Of a stretch of DNA of 64,000 bases, positions 1 through 11,434 are shown piece by piece (the first letter of the stretch is position 1; each line of letters starts with the position of its first letter). The notes under the pieces were generated by a model. The model saw only the letters and a list, made by a program, of their open reading frames with translations. It had not been told where the DNA came from and made no database searches. Source of the DNA: Liopterus haemorrhoidalis (Eukaryota; Arthropoda; Insecta; Coleoptera; Dytiscidae); NCBI GenBank assembly GCA_963971575.1, contig OZ020611.1:223502260-223566259 (forward strand), given 5' to 3'. Position numbers and translations under genes: made by a program.

Positions 1-713
1 TAAAAACTATCCGTGTCGTTGAAGTGTCCGTGATATGTTCTGCTTTTTAGAAATTTGTTGACGATCAACGGTACGGTTTCAATAGTAGATGACTAGGGAG
101 CCGACATAACAATGTCGGCCTGTGGTGAAGTGGAAATATTGCGATAAAGGCCTAAAGTATCTAATAATGTGCTGCTTGTCGCTCTTTTTGAATTATTCGG
201 TTTCACATAATACTGTAACATATTGTTTTTCAAAAAATATAACCTCTCACTACAATTGCCAGCTTCGGAGACCACAGTAACTAGGAATTCACGATCAACA
301 GATATCTTATTAAATTGTTAATGATATATAGTTAAAAAAAATTATCGTTGTATTTTCTAGTGTCATTAAAAAACAAAGCAAATATTTCTTTTGTACGACT
401 TTTTTGTAATAAAGGGTGTACCCTGTATTTCTTCTCCTTTTTCCAACATTTTTTTAAAACGACTATACAATAATAACATAACGACTTGCTCGACATCCAT
501 ATTAATATTGCACACTGAGTAAGCATTGATCGTCACTTTGGTTCCTCCTTGTTCTGCCCACCTTAAAATTGGTCTTCCTACGACCTGGTCTCTAACGACT
601 GCCTGTGCGCAAAGAGCCACTCTGAACGGAACGAGAGGTTGATTCAGGCCACTAACTGGTTACTAACTTACTAGTAACGCTGTGTCCGCACACGGGGCTA
701 CTCTGCAGTAACT
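1..713. other. No gene recognised
   Basis: The stretch is AT-rich. Minus-strand open frames of 64 and 84 codons overlap between about 332 and 620, but I recognise no domain in them. No splice-bounded exon, RNA gene or terminal-repeat pair was found. Confidence 0.4.
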
Positions 714-721
714 CTGAAGTG

Positions 722-1178
722 GATTTACGGAAAATTCATCGCAGAAAATTCATCGCGAGATAATTCATCGCAGAAAATTCATCGCGGGAAAAATCATCGC
801 AAGAAAATTCATCGCGAGGAACATTCATCGCAGGAAAATTCCATCGTGAAAAAATTCATCGCAAGAAAATTCATCGCTGGGAAAATTCATCACAAGAAAG
901 TTCATCGCAGAAAAATTCACCGCAAGAAAATTCATCGCTGGCAAGATTCATCGCAGGGTTAAATATCGGGCCGTACGACCTTAGCGTTTGTAATTTCCCT
1001 GCGATGAATTTTCCCCGCGATGAATCTTGCCAGCGATGAATTTTCTTGCGATGAATTTTCTCGCGATGAAGTTTGCCTGCGATGAATTTTCTAGCGACGA
1101 ATTTTATCGCAATGAAGTTTCCCTGCGATGAATGTTCCCCGCGATGAAGTTTCTTGCGATGAATTGTCCGGACTCGCC
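722..1178. mobile_element. Foldback-like element with inverted minisatellite arms
   Basis: The left arm (about 728-955) is a degenerate tandem array of a 14-17 bp unit close to GAAAATTCATCGCAG. The right arm (about 995-1165) is the same unit in reverse complement (CTGCGATGAATTTTC). A short unique centre separates them. The insertion is bounded by an exact 8-bp direct repeat, CTGAAGTG, at 714-721 and 1179-1186. Arms made of tandem repeats are the hallmark of foldback elements; an 8-bp duplication fits hAT-type integration. No transposase is present, so it is non-autonomous. Confidence 0.7.
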
Positions 1179-1186
1179 CTGAAGTG

Positions 1187-1837
1187 ATATAACGGTAGTT
1201 CCGTGCATGAATTTATAAATTTTAATTTTTTTTTTAATTTTAAAATTAGGTCTTTTTGTGTATCATAAGGCCAATCAGCAGTTATTTTTTTTTGTGCTCT
1301 TAACACGTACGCTATGGTGTGTCCGTTTATACGAACTCTATGCATAATAGTAACAAAATTGGCAGTAAGTTAGTCATGCAAAATAAGTATTTATTTGAAA
1401 TTTATGAATGTTTATAAAATAATGTAAGTAATATATAACCCATAAAAGTATATTTATAGCCTATTATTGGTATGAAAGTTTTCAAACCATAATTTTGGAT
1501 GTAATCCACAGTTACATTTTAAGCATATAAATTTACTTTTTTTACCGCACGCCTTTCCGTTTCCGTATATTGCACAATCGCACAATAAATAAATAAATAA
1601 ACATTCATATCTAATAGAGCTTCTTCATCAAAATCATCATTATGTATATATTGATCTAACTTCACATTCTTGTTGTAATAATCCAGATGATAACTGGTTT
1701 GCGTTAACATCATGTTCATCATCAGAATTATCACTGTCTTCTTCCGTTTCTACAGAATTTTCATCGGGATGTGTTATATAAATCTTTTAATTTTCATCTA
1801 TATCTTTTACATTTTCAATAATATCTAATAACTGTCA
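1187..1837. other. No gene recognised
   Basis: AT-rich sequence with only short chance frames on the minus strand. I see no exon, RNA or clear repeat border here. Confidence 0.4.
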
Positions 1838-2310
1838 GTAACCCAAATTTCTGTCTTAACGTAACGCTAAGTTCCTGGGTGCTAGCGGGTCTTGCAGCAT
1901 GCGGTTGGTGCTGAGTTGTGGGAACGACGTACCTCGACAAAGCAACTAGCTTACCAGAACTCTCAAGTCAGTATGTACGGTGACTTGACGAAAGAATGTT
2001 GTGTCAATAGATGTTATGCCCGCGGACCGTATCCGGTCCGATACTAATTTCTAAACGACATGCATTGAGCGGTATTTTAGGATTTCCTAGGTATAATCAG
2101 AAACAGCTATACCATTGATGTCCAGTATATGTACAACGGGCCGTATCCAGACCGATACTAATTTTTAAACGACACACATTAAGCAGCTTTTTAGCATTTT
2201 CTAGGTATAATCAAGAAACGTTTTTGTTTTTTTAATATACGCAAAATCATGCAAATTTTAATAATTGATTCCAGCTTATATTGATTTTTATTCGATATCA
2301 GTTTCGGGAT
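1838..2310 (+). mobile_element. Degenerate relative of the Helitron at 35906
   Basis: Sequence from TTTCTG..AACGTAACGCTAAG onward follows the same order as 35930-36545, including two copies (near 2024 and 2138) of the roughly 115-bp tandem unit with GGGCCGTATCCAG and CTAGGTATAATCA. The hairpin and CTAG terminus seen in the other copy are missing, so the 3' end is truncated or eroded. Confidence 0.6.
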
Positions 2311-3990
2311 CATATAGTTCGGGATCCATCGCATAAAAAAAAGTCTTTGATATACAATAATTAATTTTCATTTAAATTTAGGTCTGTTTTATATCATAGG
2401 GAAGAGAAAAAAAAATCAATTTAATGCATTTAAAGATAACTTTGAGCCCCATATGAAAATTGAAAGTTAGTATGAATTTTTCGATAATGATACGTGCTAG
2501 AAACAGTTTGAGGACGGCTGTGAATTCTTCGTATGAATTTTATGAATTGAAACAAAAAAGTATAAGCCAAAAAGTAAATCTACCAAAATCAGCTATTTGC
2601 TCGCATCTATAAGTCCGTTCATTTTCGAAACAACACAATGAGTCATAAATCGGCACGAACTTCAGCTATTTTACCAGCGACGATCCGAAACACAAACAAG
2701 GTACCAAACAAACAGCTGCCTATAAAATTAAAAAGTCATACAGCACGCCACTGCTTAGCGTGCGCGCAGACGCAGTAAGCTCTCAGTCAAAATCTCGTTT
2801 CTGCGCAATGTGTAGTTTCGAAAATATACGACCTATAGTGACCTGTGCATTTTTCCAGAAAATGCACACAATACATCATTAAAGTGGCCAACTAACGCGG
2901 CAACTGTGCCTCAATTTAACCGACTTTGTATCTCTTACGGTTCACGAGAGTTCAAAACGGGTACTTATATCTAACATTTTAAACCAGACGTCTTCGTCGG
3001 AGGATATGATTGTTACTAAATTTTATCAAGGTAGTGAGCGATGTATTTAAACCACGTTACTTCTGTCATATCTTCGTTAAATCACTGTCAGATTATTGTT
3101 ATGTCACTATCAGTGTTACTTTAATGAGCTCTCGAGCTAAAGCTATGATTCGTTTATATCGTTGAATGCAACATAAAATACTTTATCGAAGTAGGTATTT
3201 TTCAACCCCAAACTTACTGCTAATCGTCAAAATATCCATATTTTTACGCCGACCAGTGAAAATATTATTTTACAAATAATTTTATTTATTTATTGCTTGA
3301 CGCGACACAACTTGAACTCACACGCCCTACTGTTGTTTTTTTAATTTAACCAATCTTGTAGCTGTTATAGTTCACGAGATTGCAATAGTGGACAAATTTA
3401 AAATGAACAGCCTGTATAATCTCGAACATATTACACAGACAATAATTTATTTAAAAGCAGATATATGCGCTTTAAAAGCAGTATATGAATTATAAACATC
3501 TTGTTATTAATACAGAAATTCCAAGATAAGGAACTGATCTTGCACACTAGATGATTTAAGCGATATAACTGAAGGACAAAGGACGTCACTATATTAAGCA
3601 ACGAATATTCTTTTAAAAAATAAATACCAAATTCCTGCAAATTAATTTACTAACCATTAAACAGTATTATTCATAATTATTATAGTAGTATTTCTATAGT
3701 TTATTATACATATAGCTATTCTTACAGTAGGAGTAGCAGTCTTTCGAGGAATCGTTTAAATCCTTCAGGATTTGCGAGAAGAATCCAATCGGCGTTATAT
3801 GATAATCGTGGTATAACCGAATTTTTTTATTAAAAATCACTCTATTTGTCATAAAATGTCTCTATTCTTTTTATTTTATTATTATTATTTAGTAAATAAA
3901 AAAAAAAAAATCTGTTCACTTATCAGAAAATACTCAACAAAATGGTCCAAGGCTATTTGATGAAATATCCAGTGAAATAAAGAAAAAAAT
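2311..3990. other. No gene recognised
   Basis: AT-rich sequence with a GC-richer patch near 2750-2830. Short phrases such as TTCACGAGA recur near 2940 and 3370, suggesting old repeat remnants. I could not assign a family or find an exon. Confidence 0.35.
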
Positions 3991-4702
3991 CAGCTGTGGC
4001 CACCACAGGACCGACCGCCATCAAAAGTACTTGTATAAAATACATTCTAGCAGCAAAGTAGAAATAACTTGGCCTAATATTTTCTAACAGAGATATTATT
4101 TATCTTGACCATGGAAACGTTACATATAAATATGAAAAAATTGAGACTTGGAAAACTTTTCGAAATATTTTACAAAAATTATTCGAAATTTTTCGTTTTA
4201 TCAAAAAACGTTTCAGATAAAAGTTATTAGTTATTGCATTTATTGCAACTTTTGTTCAATAAATTTTTTCGAAATATTTTTCTGTTGTGAAACATTCACA
4301 AAAATCTTAAAATCGAAACGAGTAAACTCCCATTTTTAGTCAATCGATTTTTACCAAAATTTGATCAACTCGTGCCATTGATGGCAGAAGCTTAAATATG
4401 AAGTTTCATAAAAATCTTTTCAGCCAAATTTGCTCTGCACGTGTACACAGACAGACGGACAGACAGACGGACAGACAGACGGACAGACAGACGGACAGAC
4501 AGACGGACAGACATACAGACAGACAGACAGACAGACAGACAGACGGACGGACGGACGGACAGACCCACAGACATCATGCTAAAAATAGTCAAAACGTTAT
4601 GTAAGGACCTCAATTCGTGGAGATCCATCGAAATCTCGAAATGTCAAAATCGGTATGATCGCAATACCTCCCTTATACATATATGTTGACGGTCGGTAAA
4701 AA
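3991..4702 (+). mobile_element. Non-autonomous element with internal GACA/GACG microsatellite, copy A
   Basis: The copy runs from about GCTGTGGCCACCACAGG to the terminus CTCCCTTATACATATATGTTGACGGTCGG. The same order recurs at 16740-17128 and, inverted, at 14578-14940. A (GACA/GACG)n tract (4447-4565) lies in the middle and is followed by CATCATGC and AAAACGTTATGTA. The dipteran mini-me/DINE-1 elements, usually placed with Helentrons, also carry a (GTCY)n tract; that comparison is an inference. The open frames over the tract on both strands are only translations of the microsatellite. Confidence 0.65.
4443..4565. repeat. GACA/GACG microsatellite
   Basis: Continuous tetranucleotide array, mostly CAGACAGACGGA in register. 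It sits inside the dispersed element, and the corresponding tract is absent from the copy at 14690. Confidence 0.95.
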
Positions 4703-5193
4703 TTGTTTATGTTACGGGATCATTTTATGTCAGGATCTTGCCGTAATTGTTTATATTCATGATGAAATTCAGCATTTATATGCCTGCTTTTATTAATGTA
4801 ATGTAAATTACAACTTTTTTTTTTCTTATTTGCATAATTTAAGAAATACCACATTTTTTGTCCAGAATTTTCAGTTAGCCGTAAATCCATATTTCAGCTG
4901 TAACTATTTTGCTCGCTTATAAACTCCTCAGTATCTGTTAATGATTTAGTATACTTAGCCCAGATTAACAAGTTTCGATGCAATTAAGGAATACAGGTGT
5001 GCTTCTTAGAAGCCCTAATGACTTTTGGGAAGGTATGATTTTAATATGTTAAGCTCCAAACAAGCTGGAGGGGGATGCCATATAAGATAGGTTTTTCGTT
5101 CAATAGCAATCAGTTCTAATACAGATTTTATCCAAATTAGCAAGTGTTGATTTAAGAAAAATTTTGGTTTAACGTATTGTTGAAGTGTGAAGA

Positions 5194-6341
5194 TGCCGAA
5201 AAAAAGACAATTAACAGATGGCGAGCGCGCCCAGATAGTGTTATTGCATAATTAGGGTGTCACCCAATGCGATATTGCAAAACAAATGAAATGTTCTTGG
5301 TGCGCAGTCCAAACAACAATTAAACGGTTCAACGAGTTTGGATCTTATGAAAATCGACCCAAAAGTGGTCGAAAACGAAGAACCAGTGCAAGGCAAGACC
5401 GTATTTTGGAGCGGATATCTCTTCGAGATAGGACGAACTTCAAAAGAACTCTCTTCCGAAATACTGCAAGACCATGGAATAAATTTGGCAGCAAGTAGTG
5501 TTAGAAGAAGACTTGTTGTACGTAATTTGCATGGGAGAAAGGCACGACGTAAACCAATTCTCACTGACAGGCACCAGAAACTACGTCTTTCGTGGGCAAA
5601 AAAATACAAAAATTGTACCGAAGAGGACTGGGCTAAAGTTATATGGACGGATGAAACCAATGTTGAGTTAATATTCTACTAATGTATTAGCAATAATAAT
5701 CCAGTAAAATTCAAAAAAATCTCTTTAAAGAACATCTTCCTTAAAAAAAAAAAACAAATTTTAATTTTTACTTTATTTTTTTATTAGTTATTCGGTCAAC
5801 CTGGGGCTCGCTACGTTCGTAGAAGAAGCGGTGAAGCTTTCCAACAAGAATGTCTGATCCCTACTGTGAAATATGGAGGAGGGAGTATAATGATTTGGGG
5901 TTCCATGTCTGCCAGTGGCGTCGGCAATGTTTTTTTGTGTGAAGGACGCATGAATTCCAGGAAGTACATCGACATGCTAGAGGAAGTTATGGAGCCAATC
6001 ATATTAAAATTAGTAGAAACTGACCCTCCGGAATATCACTTTCAACAAGATAATGCAGCGTGCCACAAATCCCGCGAAGCAATGCGTTGGTTTGAAGAAA
6101 ACGACATTCCACTTTTATCGTGGCCACCCCAGCCTCCTGATCTATCCCGGATAGAAAATTTGTGGTACATTTTAAAGTGCAAGATTGGAAACACAAATGC
6201 AGCTCAAAAACAATGCTGAAGCAAAGAATAATTGAAGAGTGGAACGCAATTTCACCAGATGTGTGTAAAAATTTGGTATCAAGTATGTCACGTAGAATAA
6301 AATTATTAATTAAGCCTGGAGGAGGATCCATAAAATATTAA
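5194..6341 (+). pseudogene. Tc1-like transposase pseudogene
   Basis: The reading starts MPKKRQLTDGERAQIV (5194) and gives an N-terminal helix-turn-helix with the Tc1-type phrase RFNEFGSYENRPKSGR. It is interrupted by an in-frame TAG near 5253, a frameshift near 5440, an AT-rich insertion of about 120 bp near 5670-5787, and another frameshift near 6215. The catalytic core remains visible: WTDET, QQDNAACHKS and DLSRIENLW match the DDE triad of Tc1 transposases (usual length about 340 aa). The conserved phrase VELFG is split by the insertion, which ends in TTATTAG; it could be an intron or an insertion. The element is dead. I did not find convincing terminal repeats. Confidence 0.85.
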
Positions 6342-6379
6342 TTTGATGTATTAATTTTATAATAAATGTAATTATAAAA

Positions 6380-7200
6380 AAAAATATAAATTAATTATAA
6401 GTGGTATAAATTTGTTTTTCTCAAAATTACCTATTCCAAAAATTATTCATTAAAATAACAAGTGCCTAATACATATGAGCATGGCTGTATTTCACCACTT
6501 TGCTCTCCGCTCTGATCGCTGCTTTACTCGCCGCTTCAGTATGTTCCTAGCCTAAGGGACATCAGGTTTTTTCCGAGATTCACGTAATAATTATTATTCA
6601 TCCAGATGAAAAAGTACTTCGGACAATAATTTTTGTTTTTTTTTTTTATTCTAAACAATTTGTGTCATACACGTTTTTGCTCATATACAATGGAGATGTT
6701 TCAAGATAACCCCGTAACTCCCCAAATATTCATCTAAAACTGCATGGAACAAAAATAATTTGTTTTATTACTATACATAATTTTTGCTGTTCAGTAGCAG
6801 ATATTTAAAATAAAATGGTTTAATTTGAATGAAACCGCACGCAAGTCGTACGTATGTACTGTGAAACCACCCATCCCCGGATCAGGACAAGAACGTTGAG
6901 TGTAAACGCTCGTTACCGCACGCACGGATGCAATGTAACCCTAGCCTTAGAAAAGTTTCGAATCTATAGTTTACATCTTATTTCCACATTTGTTCAGAAT
7001 GCACCTATTGTTTAAGGCCAAGGTCACCCATACATTGTGTAATACTTATTTTAAACGTATTTGCCAAACAAAGATTAAATATAAAAACAGGTATTTAACG
7101 AGTTTACTTTTGAAGTTTGGAAAAAATAAATGTTTTAAATTTATTATTATTTTTTTTTTTTTTTGTAATTTTTTAATTTTGCGGTTTACAATTTTATAGG
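6380..7200. other. No gene recognised
   Basis: AT-rich sequence between the Tc1 relic and the palindromic mariner. It contains a (T)n run near 7149 and a remnant near 7195-7290 resembling 29255-29350. No exon was found. Confidence 0.4.
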
Positions 7201-7370
7201 TATACCAAAAAACCTTATAACGTCATTCATGTATATGTCTGTTCGTTAGAAATTGTGGTCAAACGGCTGGACCTAGAAAGTTGTAATTTTGCATACTTGT
7301 ACAACGCTTTGACCAACATACGAGGGTCGTCTCAAAAGTAAGTTACACTATTTTTTTTAATCCCTGTGGT

Positions 7371-7978
7371 CAGGGCTGGATTTACACAACGCGAGGCCCT
7401 AGGTTACTCAAATTTTTAGGCCGCTTCAATAGACCACCTCCTTTTTTTAATGTTTCTAAATTTATCACTTTCAATTCTCAGAATGCTCAGAGTCGATAAC
7501 CTGTCTTAAGCCATTGTGCTCCTTAATTCATTTTTAATTCTTTTAAGTTTTAAAAAAGACCTCTCTGCAAAGCAGTCAGTGACCATTAAACTAAGAAGTA
7601 GTCGTAGGATTTCTTCTATGTTAGGTAAAGCCATCTGTATTTTTTCTTTATACATTATTTGGTAGAGGTCTGCATGAGACTAAGGGAGTTCTTCTAAAGG
7701 GGTGAAATGCTTTTTTTTACGGATTCCTCAATATCTCTTAGGCCCAATGAGATATCGACTTTTTATATTGAAAAACGTATTTTGCTCTAGTTAACCTATA
7801 AAAGGCAAAACTAGATTCAGGGTGAATTATAAAACCCTTCGTATGGTGTATGTGACTTGAGTTATAGCATTTATTTTTTATTTTTTAGTCCATATGCATC
7901 TTTTTGAATATTGAGGCCCTCTGGACTTAGGAGGCCCTAGGCTTAAGCCAACTTAGCCTATAGGGAAATCCGGCCCTA
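7371..7978. mobile_element. hAT-type non-autonomous element nested in the mariner
   Basis: Termini are CAGGGCTGGATTTACAC and, at the right end, GGGAAATCCGGCCCTA. They are flanked by an 8-bp duplication (CCTGTGGT left, CGTGTGGT right). The untouched other arm of the host palindrome shows the original site as CGTGTGGT, which confirms the insertion. No transposase frame is visible. Confidence 0.75.
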
Positions 7979-8097
7979 CGTGTGGTTGGCGGAAAAAGTC
8001 TGGGAGTCTCAGGGAATTTGCGTCTGGGTTTAGTGGCAGCACTGTAAAATTTCAATGCGCGTGCGTCGATCGATCCGGAACTCAGGCTCCAGCCACT

Positions 8098-8368
8098 ATG
8101 GAGACTCCACTTGCTCCTACCGCCGATTGCAAAGTTCGTAGTGTTATTCGTTTTTTGACGGCAATAAATAAAAATGCTACTGAAATTCATAGCGAGTTGT
8201 GTAGTGTTTATGGTGAAAACGTTATATCAAGGCCAATTGTTTCTCGTTGGCACCAATCATTCATTGAAGGGAGAACAACATTACATGATGAACAACGAAG
8301 CGGTCGCCCCTCCACTTCCCGCACCTCGACTGTTGTTGAAAATGTTCGAAAGGTCATTGACACCGTAG
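8098..8368 (+). pseudogene. Mariner transposase N-terminal fragment
   Basis: This frame gives VIRFLTAINKNATEIH, then YGENVISRPIVSRWHQSF and DEQRSGRPSTSRT, the HTH and linker signature of mariner-family transposases (about 345 aa when complete). It stops in the inverted arm. The DDD/DDE catalytic core is absent. Confidence 0.7.
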
Positions 8369-8861
8369 CATGTACATCAGTAGCACTTTTATTTTTTGCC
8401 GTCAAAAAACGAATAACACCACGAATTTCGCAATCGGCGGTAGGAGCAAGTGGAGTATCTATAGTGGCTGGAGCCTGACTGCCGGATCGATCCACACACG
8501 CGCATAGAAATTTTACAGTGCTGCCACTACACCCAGACGCAAATTCCCTGAGACTTTTCCCCCCAACCACACGGATTAAAAAAAATAGTGTAACTTACTT
8601 TTGAGACGACCATCGTATAAAAAACTATTTAGAATTTTTGAAAAAATCACATAGCGGAAAAAAAAACAAATGCGTACTGAACGAAAAAATAAATATTTTT
8701 TTTTAAATTTTGTGAGGGGTATCAAATGAAACCGCTATATGTGTGGATAAACCAACAAATTTATAATAAACCAAAAATAGTTTTTTATGGGATTTTTGCT
8801 AAATCATATTGTGCTTAAATTAGCCTGTTCCATACGTGCGAATTGACGGCTAAGTACTACT

Positions 8862-9989
8862 CAGGGCCGGCTCAAGGGTACCTGGTAACCCGATGCAAAA
8901 TTAGGTTAGCCCCCCCCCCCATATATATTTTTTAAATATATTTTTTTGATAACTATTATAAAATTTAATTTTTGTAAATATGCGTGATATTCAAAATAAA
9001 GTGTGGTGGTAATTTTAAAACTAATAAAACTTTTAATGCAATGACATTGGCATGATTGGTAAGCTACAAAATTTAAATAATTTGCCCAATTTTGGATTTT
9101 TTTTTGTTCGTATGACAAAAATTATTGACTAAAAGTCTTAGGTCAATGAATTTTATTTAAAGATCAACGCATAAAAATAGTATTTTTCTCAAAATGTGAT
9201 TTAACGGCTTAAAAGGTTGTGACCATCTTTTAATTCTCCTCTTTTAACCCAGCAACGTGCATACGCGAAAACCCGAAATATTACGGGCATATCTCATAGC
9301 GTTACGAAGACAGAATGAAACTTTTTTTTACTATATTTTTGTAGCTAAAACAAAGAGGTATTATCCAGGGCCGCCCCTAGGCGGGGGCAAGTGGGGCACC
9401 AGCCCGAGGCCCCGCCTCTCTATGGGCCCCGCGCTTCGACCGTCAAGTAATAAAATAATAAAATACAATAAAAATATTATTGCAAGTTTTATAAATAGTT
9501 TATATTTTTTTCTACATTTTCTTTTTGGCGCACCCCTTTTCCTATAATCCTGAAGTGCCACCCAGTAAAAAAAGTTTTTTTTTTTTTCTAAATTTTCTTT
9601 TTGGCGCACCTCTTTTCCTAGGAGCCTGAAGTGCCGCCCAGTAAAAAAAGTATTTTTTTTTCTACATTTTCTTTTTGGCGCACCCCTTTTCCTAGAAGCC
9701 TGAAGTGCCACCCAGTAAAAAAAGTATTTTTTTTTTTTAAATTTTCTTTTTGGCGCACCCTTTTTCCTAGAAGTCTGAAGTGCCGTCCACTAAAAAAAAT
9801 AATTTTTTTCTAAATTTCGTTTTTGCCCCCCCCCCCCTTTACTAGAACCCTGAAGTGCCGCCCAGTAAATAAAAGTAAATTTTGCTAGATTTAACTAAAG
9901 GTCACAATACTTATTAGAAAAATGAATATTATTTTAATTAAAGCTATTTTGATATTGTAATAGGCTATGAAGTTTTTGGGCCGCCCCTG
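8862..9989. mobile_element. hAT-type element with internal minisatellite
   Basis: Left end is CAGGGCCGGCTCAAGG and right end is GGGCCGCCCCTG. It is flanked by an exact 8-bp duplication GTACTACT at 8854-8861 and 9990-9997. A second hAT-like left end, CAGGGCCGCCCCTAGG, lies inside at about 9366, so it is probably composite. No transposase was found. Confidence 0.7.
9505..9870. repeat. Minisatellite, about 75-bp unit, five copies
   Basis: CTTTTTGGCG recurs at 9521, 9597, 9671 and 9746, with a degenerate unit near 9818. Each unit also contains CCTGAAGTGCC and CCCAGTAAAAAAAG. The arginine- and lysine-rich minus-strand frame here is a repeat translation, not a gene. Confidence 0.9.
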
Positions 9990-10049
9990 GTACTACTGTC
10001 GTCAATCATATTTCCTTCGTTCACATAATCGGTTTCTTCGGTTAGATTT

Positions 10050-10200
10050 TTAAATCTAGTAACTTTTAACAATTGTATGAAGCTTTTGATCATTTTGTTT
10101 AGCAAAAGCCCAATTCAATCTTTAAAAAGTAAGCTAGTAACATAAAAAAAAATAAATAAAAATTCCATTTAGTTCTGCTTAAACCTTTGGAATAGAGTAT
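10050..10200. repeat. Copy of the GTTCCAAACGGTTAAGCGGAAC repeat family
   Basis: The segment has ATCTAGTAACTTTTAACAAT near its left side and CATTTAGTTCTGCTTAAACC near its right. The same pair of phrases bounds related copies at 11944-12255, 12737, 13507 and 52449-52935. Confidence 0.5.
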
Positions 10201-10434
10201 ATTATATATTATATTAAAGAGCCATAAATTAAAATAAAGTGGTTGTAATTCAAATTTTTAAGTACCCTATAATTTTGTTTTTTTTTAACTTATTATCAAT
10301 AAATTTTACAATAACTATCTAAATTGTTAAATTTTTTACAACATAAGTAACAAATTACTCATTCAGCATATGACATCAGTCATATAAAGGTGTGCTTCTA
10401 TAATTAACTAATTAAAAAAAATTAAATAACTTAC

Positions 10435-10702
10435 CCAGTTGATTTGAATTAAGGTTGTGAATAATAACAGCATCGTAAGAAGCATTTTGGGCCATCCGAA
10501 CTTTTTGCTCGTAAGAACAATTATATCTTTGTATAACAACAATCCATCTCTCATTATTTTCCACTAACGGTGGTTTTTCTAACGATGTACATGCATCTGG
10601 TGGGTTTGCATACACTGCTAAACCTCGTAAACTATAAGGAAGATCAGGACCAAATAATGCTGGCATATCTTTAAATCTATCCTCCGGCATCAAGTGAGGA
10701 TG
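10435..10702 (-). CDS. RNF13-like exon 2 (PA domain)
   Basis: Acceptor TTTTTTTAAAG|CAT and donor CTGG|GTAAGTTA. It is 268 nt, phase 0 in and phase 1 out, and encodes 89 residues of the PA domain. Confidence 0.85.
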
Positions 10703-10839
10703 CTTTAAAAAAACACTCGCTTATTAAGTTGAATATTAAATTTAAACGATAAACTCACTTGTCGAAGGGATATAATGATATCTCCCAGTACATTTTGAAG
10801 ACTTATAACTATGAATGTTGAAATCAATAAACTTAACAT
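10435..10839 (-). CDS. PA-domain E3 ubiquitin ligase, RNF13/RNF167/Godzilla type (5' coding exons)
   Basis: Two coding exons on the minus strand, 10839-10759 and 10702-10435, joined across a 56-nt intron. The first encodes a signal peptide (MLSLLISTFIVISLQNVLG). The second encodes most of a protease-associated domain, with the family phrases FKDMPALFGPDLP, DACTSLEKPP, YNCSYEQKVRMAQ and YDAVIIHNLNSNQLG. In RNF13-like proteins this lumenal domain is followed by a membrane segment and a cytosolic RING-H2 domain that ubiquitinates endosomal and lysosomal substrates. Those parts would lie further downstream at lower coordinates; I could not find them in 1-10434, so the intron is long or the exons lie outside the window. 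The next phase is 1. The gene is head-to-head with UXS1. Goliath-type paralogues are the main alternative. Confidence 0.8.
10759..10839 (-). CDS. RNF13-like exon 1 (signal peptide)
   Basis: 27 codons from ATG (10839-10837) to the donor CAA|GTGAGT. The chain is hydrophobic up to VLG, then DIIISLRQ. The intron that follows is only 56 nt. Confidence 0.75.
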
Positions 10840-11373
10840 GTTTTTTTTATAAATTCACTTTACATCAATTGGCACGTACATATGACGGATTGTTATGGTA
10901 GACATTAGATCTGATTAATCACGAAAATAACGTTTTATCCTTGAGAATTTATTGGAGATCTAAAATAACCGTTATAGTTCAATAATTCGTCAATATATGC
11001 ATAAGTATAATTTACTGACAATGCGATTTACGTATAGTTTTAATTATAATCTTTTTAGCAAACAATAATAAACCCACAAACATTAAACGCTAACTAACCC
11101 CACTAACCCAACGATATGCGCAGTGATCCAAACAATTTTTTTCTTTAGATCATCTGATAAGTATGTATAGAATAGATATGAACTATTGTTCGAAACATAC
11201 GTATTTAATAGTATGGCAATACGCTAGGTTGATATCTTTCAGTGTTTAAATAAAAAATTCTTGTTCTCACTTATAGAAGTTTGACACACACATGACTTAA
11301 ATAGCCTTGACGAAATGTAACTAATCTCATATAAGATATTGGACCTGGCTTTTTCTATTTAATTTTAAATAAC
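10840..11373. promoter_or_regulatory. Shared divergent promoter region (RNF13-like / UXS1)
   Basis: About 534 bp separates the two start codons, which point away from each other, so both promoters and 5' UTRs must lie here unless there are upstream non-coding exons. No clear TATA box or CpG-rich core is seen; the sequence is AT-rich. Confidence 0.45.
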
Positions 11374-11434
11374 ATGGTACAAATTTCCCGAAAAATGAAG
11401 CAAATTATGGGTTTATTACTTTGCAGTTTATTAT
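11374..11434 (+). CDS. UXS1: UXS1 exon 1 (signal anchor)
   Basis: ATG at 11374, then [20 protein letters not shown], followed by donor T|GTAAGTAT. The next intron is exactly 90 nt, in phase and free of stops, so retention would insert 30 residues into the membrane anchor rather than break the frame. Confidence 0.75.

Larger units (their letters stand above)
7321..8615. mobile_element. Palindromic mariner-derived element
   Basis: Ends are CGAGGGTCGTCTCAAAAG and its near-exact reverse complement, flanked by TA on both sides (7319-7320, 8616-8617). Inverted similarity goes far beyond a normal mariner TIR: once the nested insertion at 7371-7978 is ignored, about 250 bp of each end pair up, including the start of a transposase frame in both arms. 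Each arm encodes TPLAPTADC followed by VIRFLTA and a NATEIH/SATDVH-type motif of the mariner helix-turn-helix. No catalytic domain remains, so it would depend on another source of transposase. Confidence 0.75.

Noticed and set aside
93..620. Overlapping minus-strand ORFs near the window start
   Set aside because: No recognisable motif, no splice signals fitting a conserved exon, and overlapping alternatives of similar length.
722..1178. CRISPR-like array of short repeats
   Set aside because: Units are directly adjacent with no unique spacers, the second half is inverted, and the genome is a eukaryote.
4392..4689. Long open frames with repeated SVCLSV / DRQTDRRT peptides
   Set aside because: They are translations of the GACA/GACG microsatellite in several frames on both strands; the same happens at 16812-17127.
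9361..9711. 116-codon minus-strand ORF rich in R and K
   Set aside because: It is the translation of the 75-bp minisatellite.
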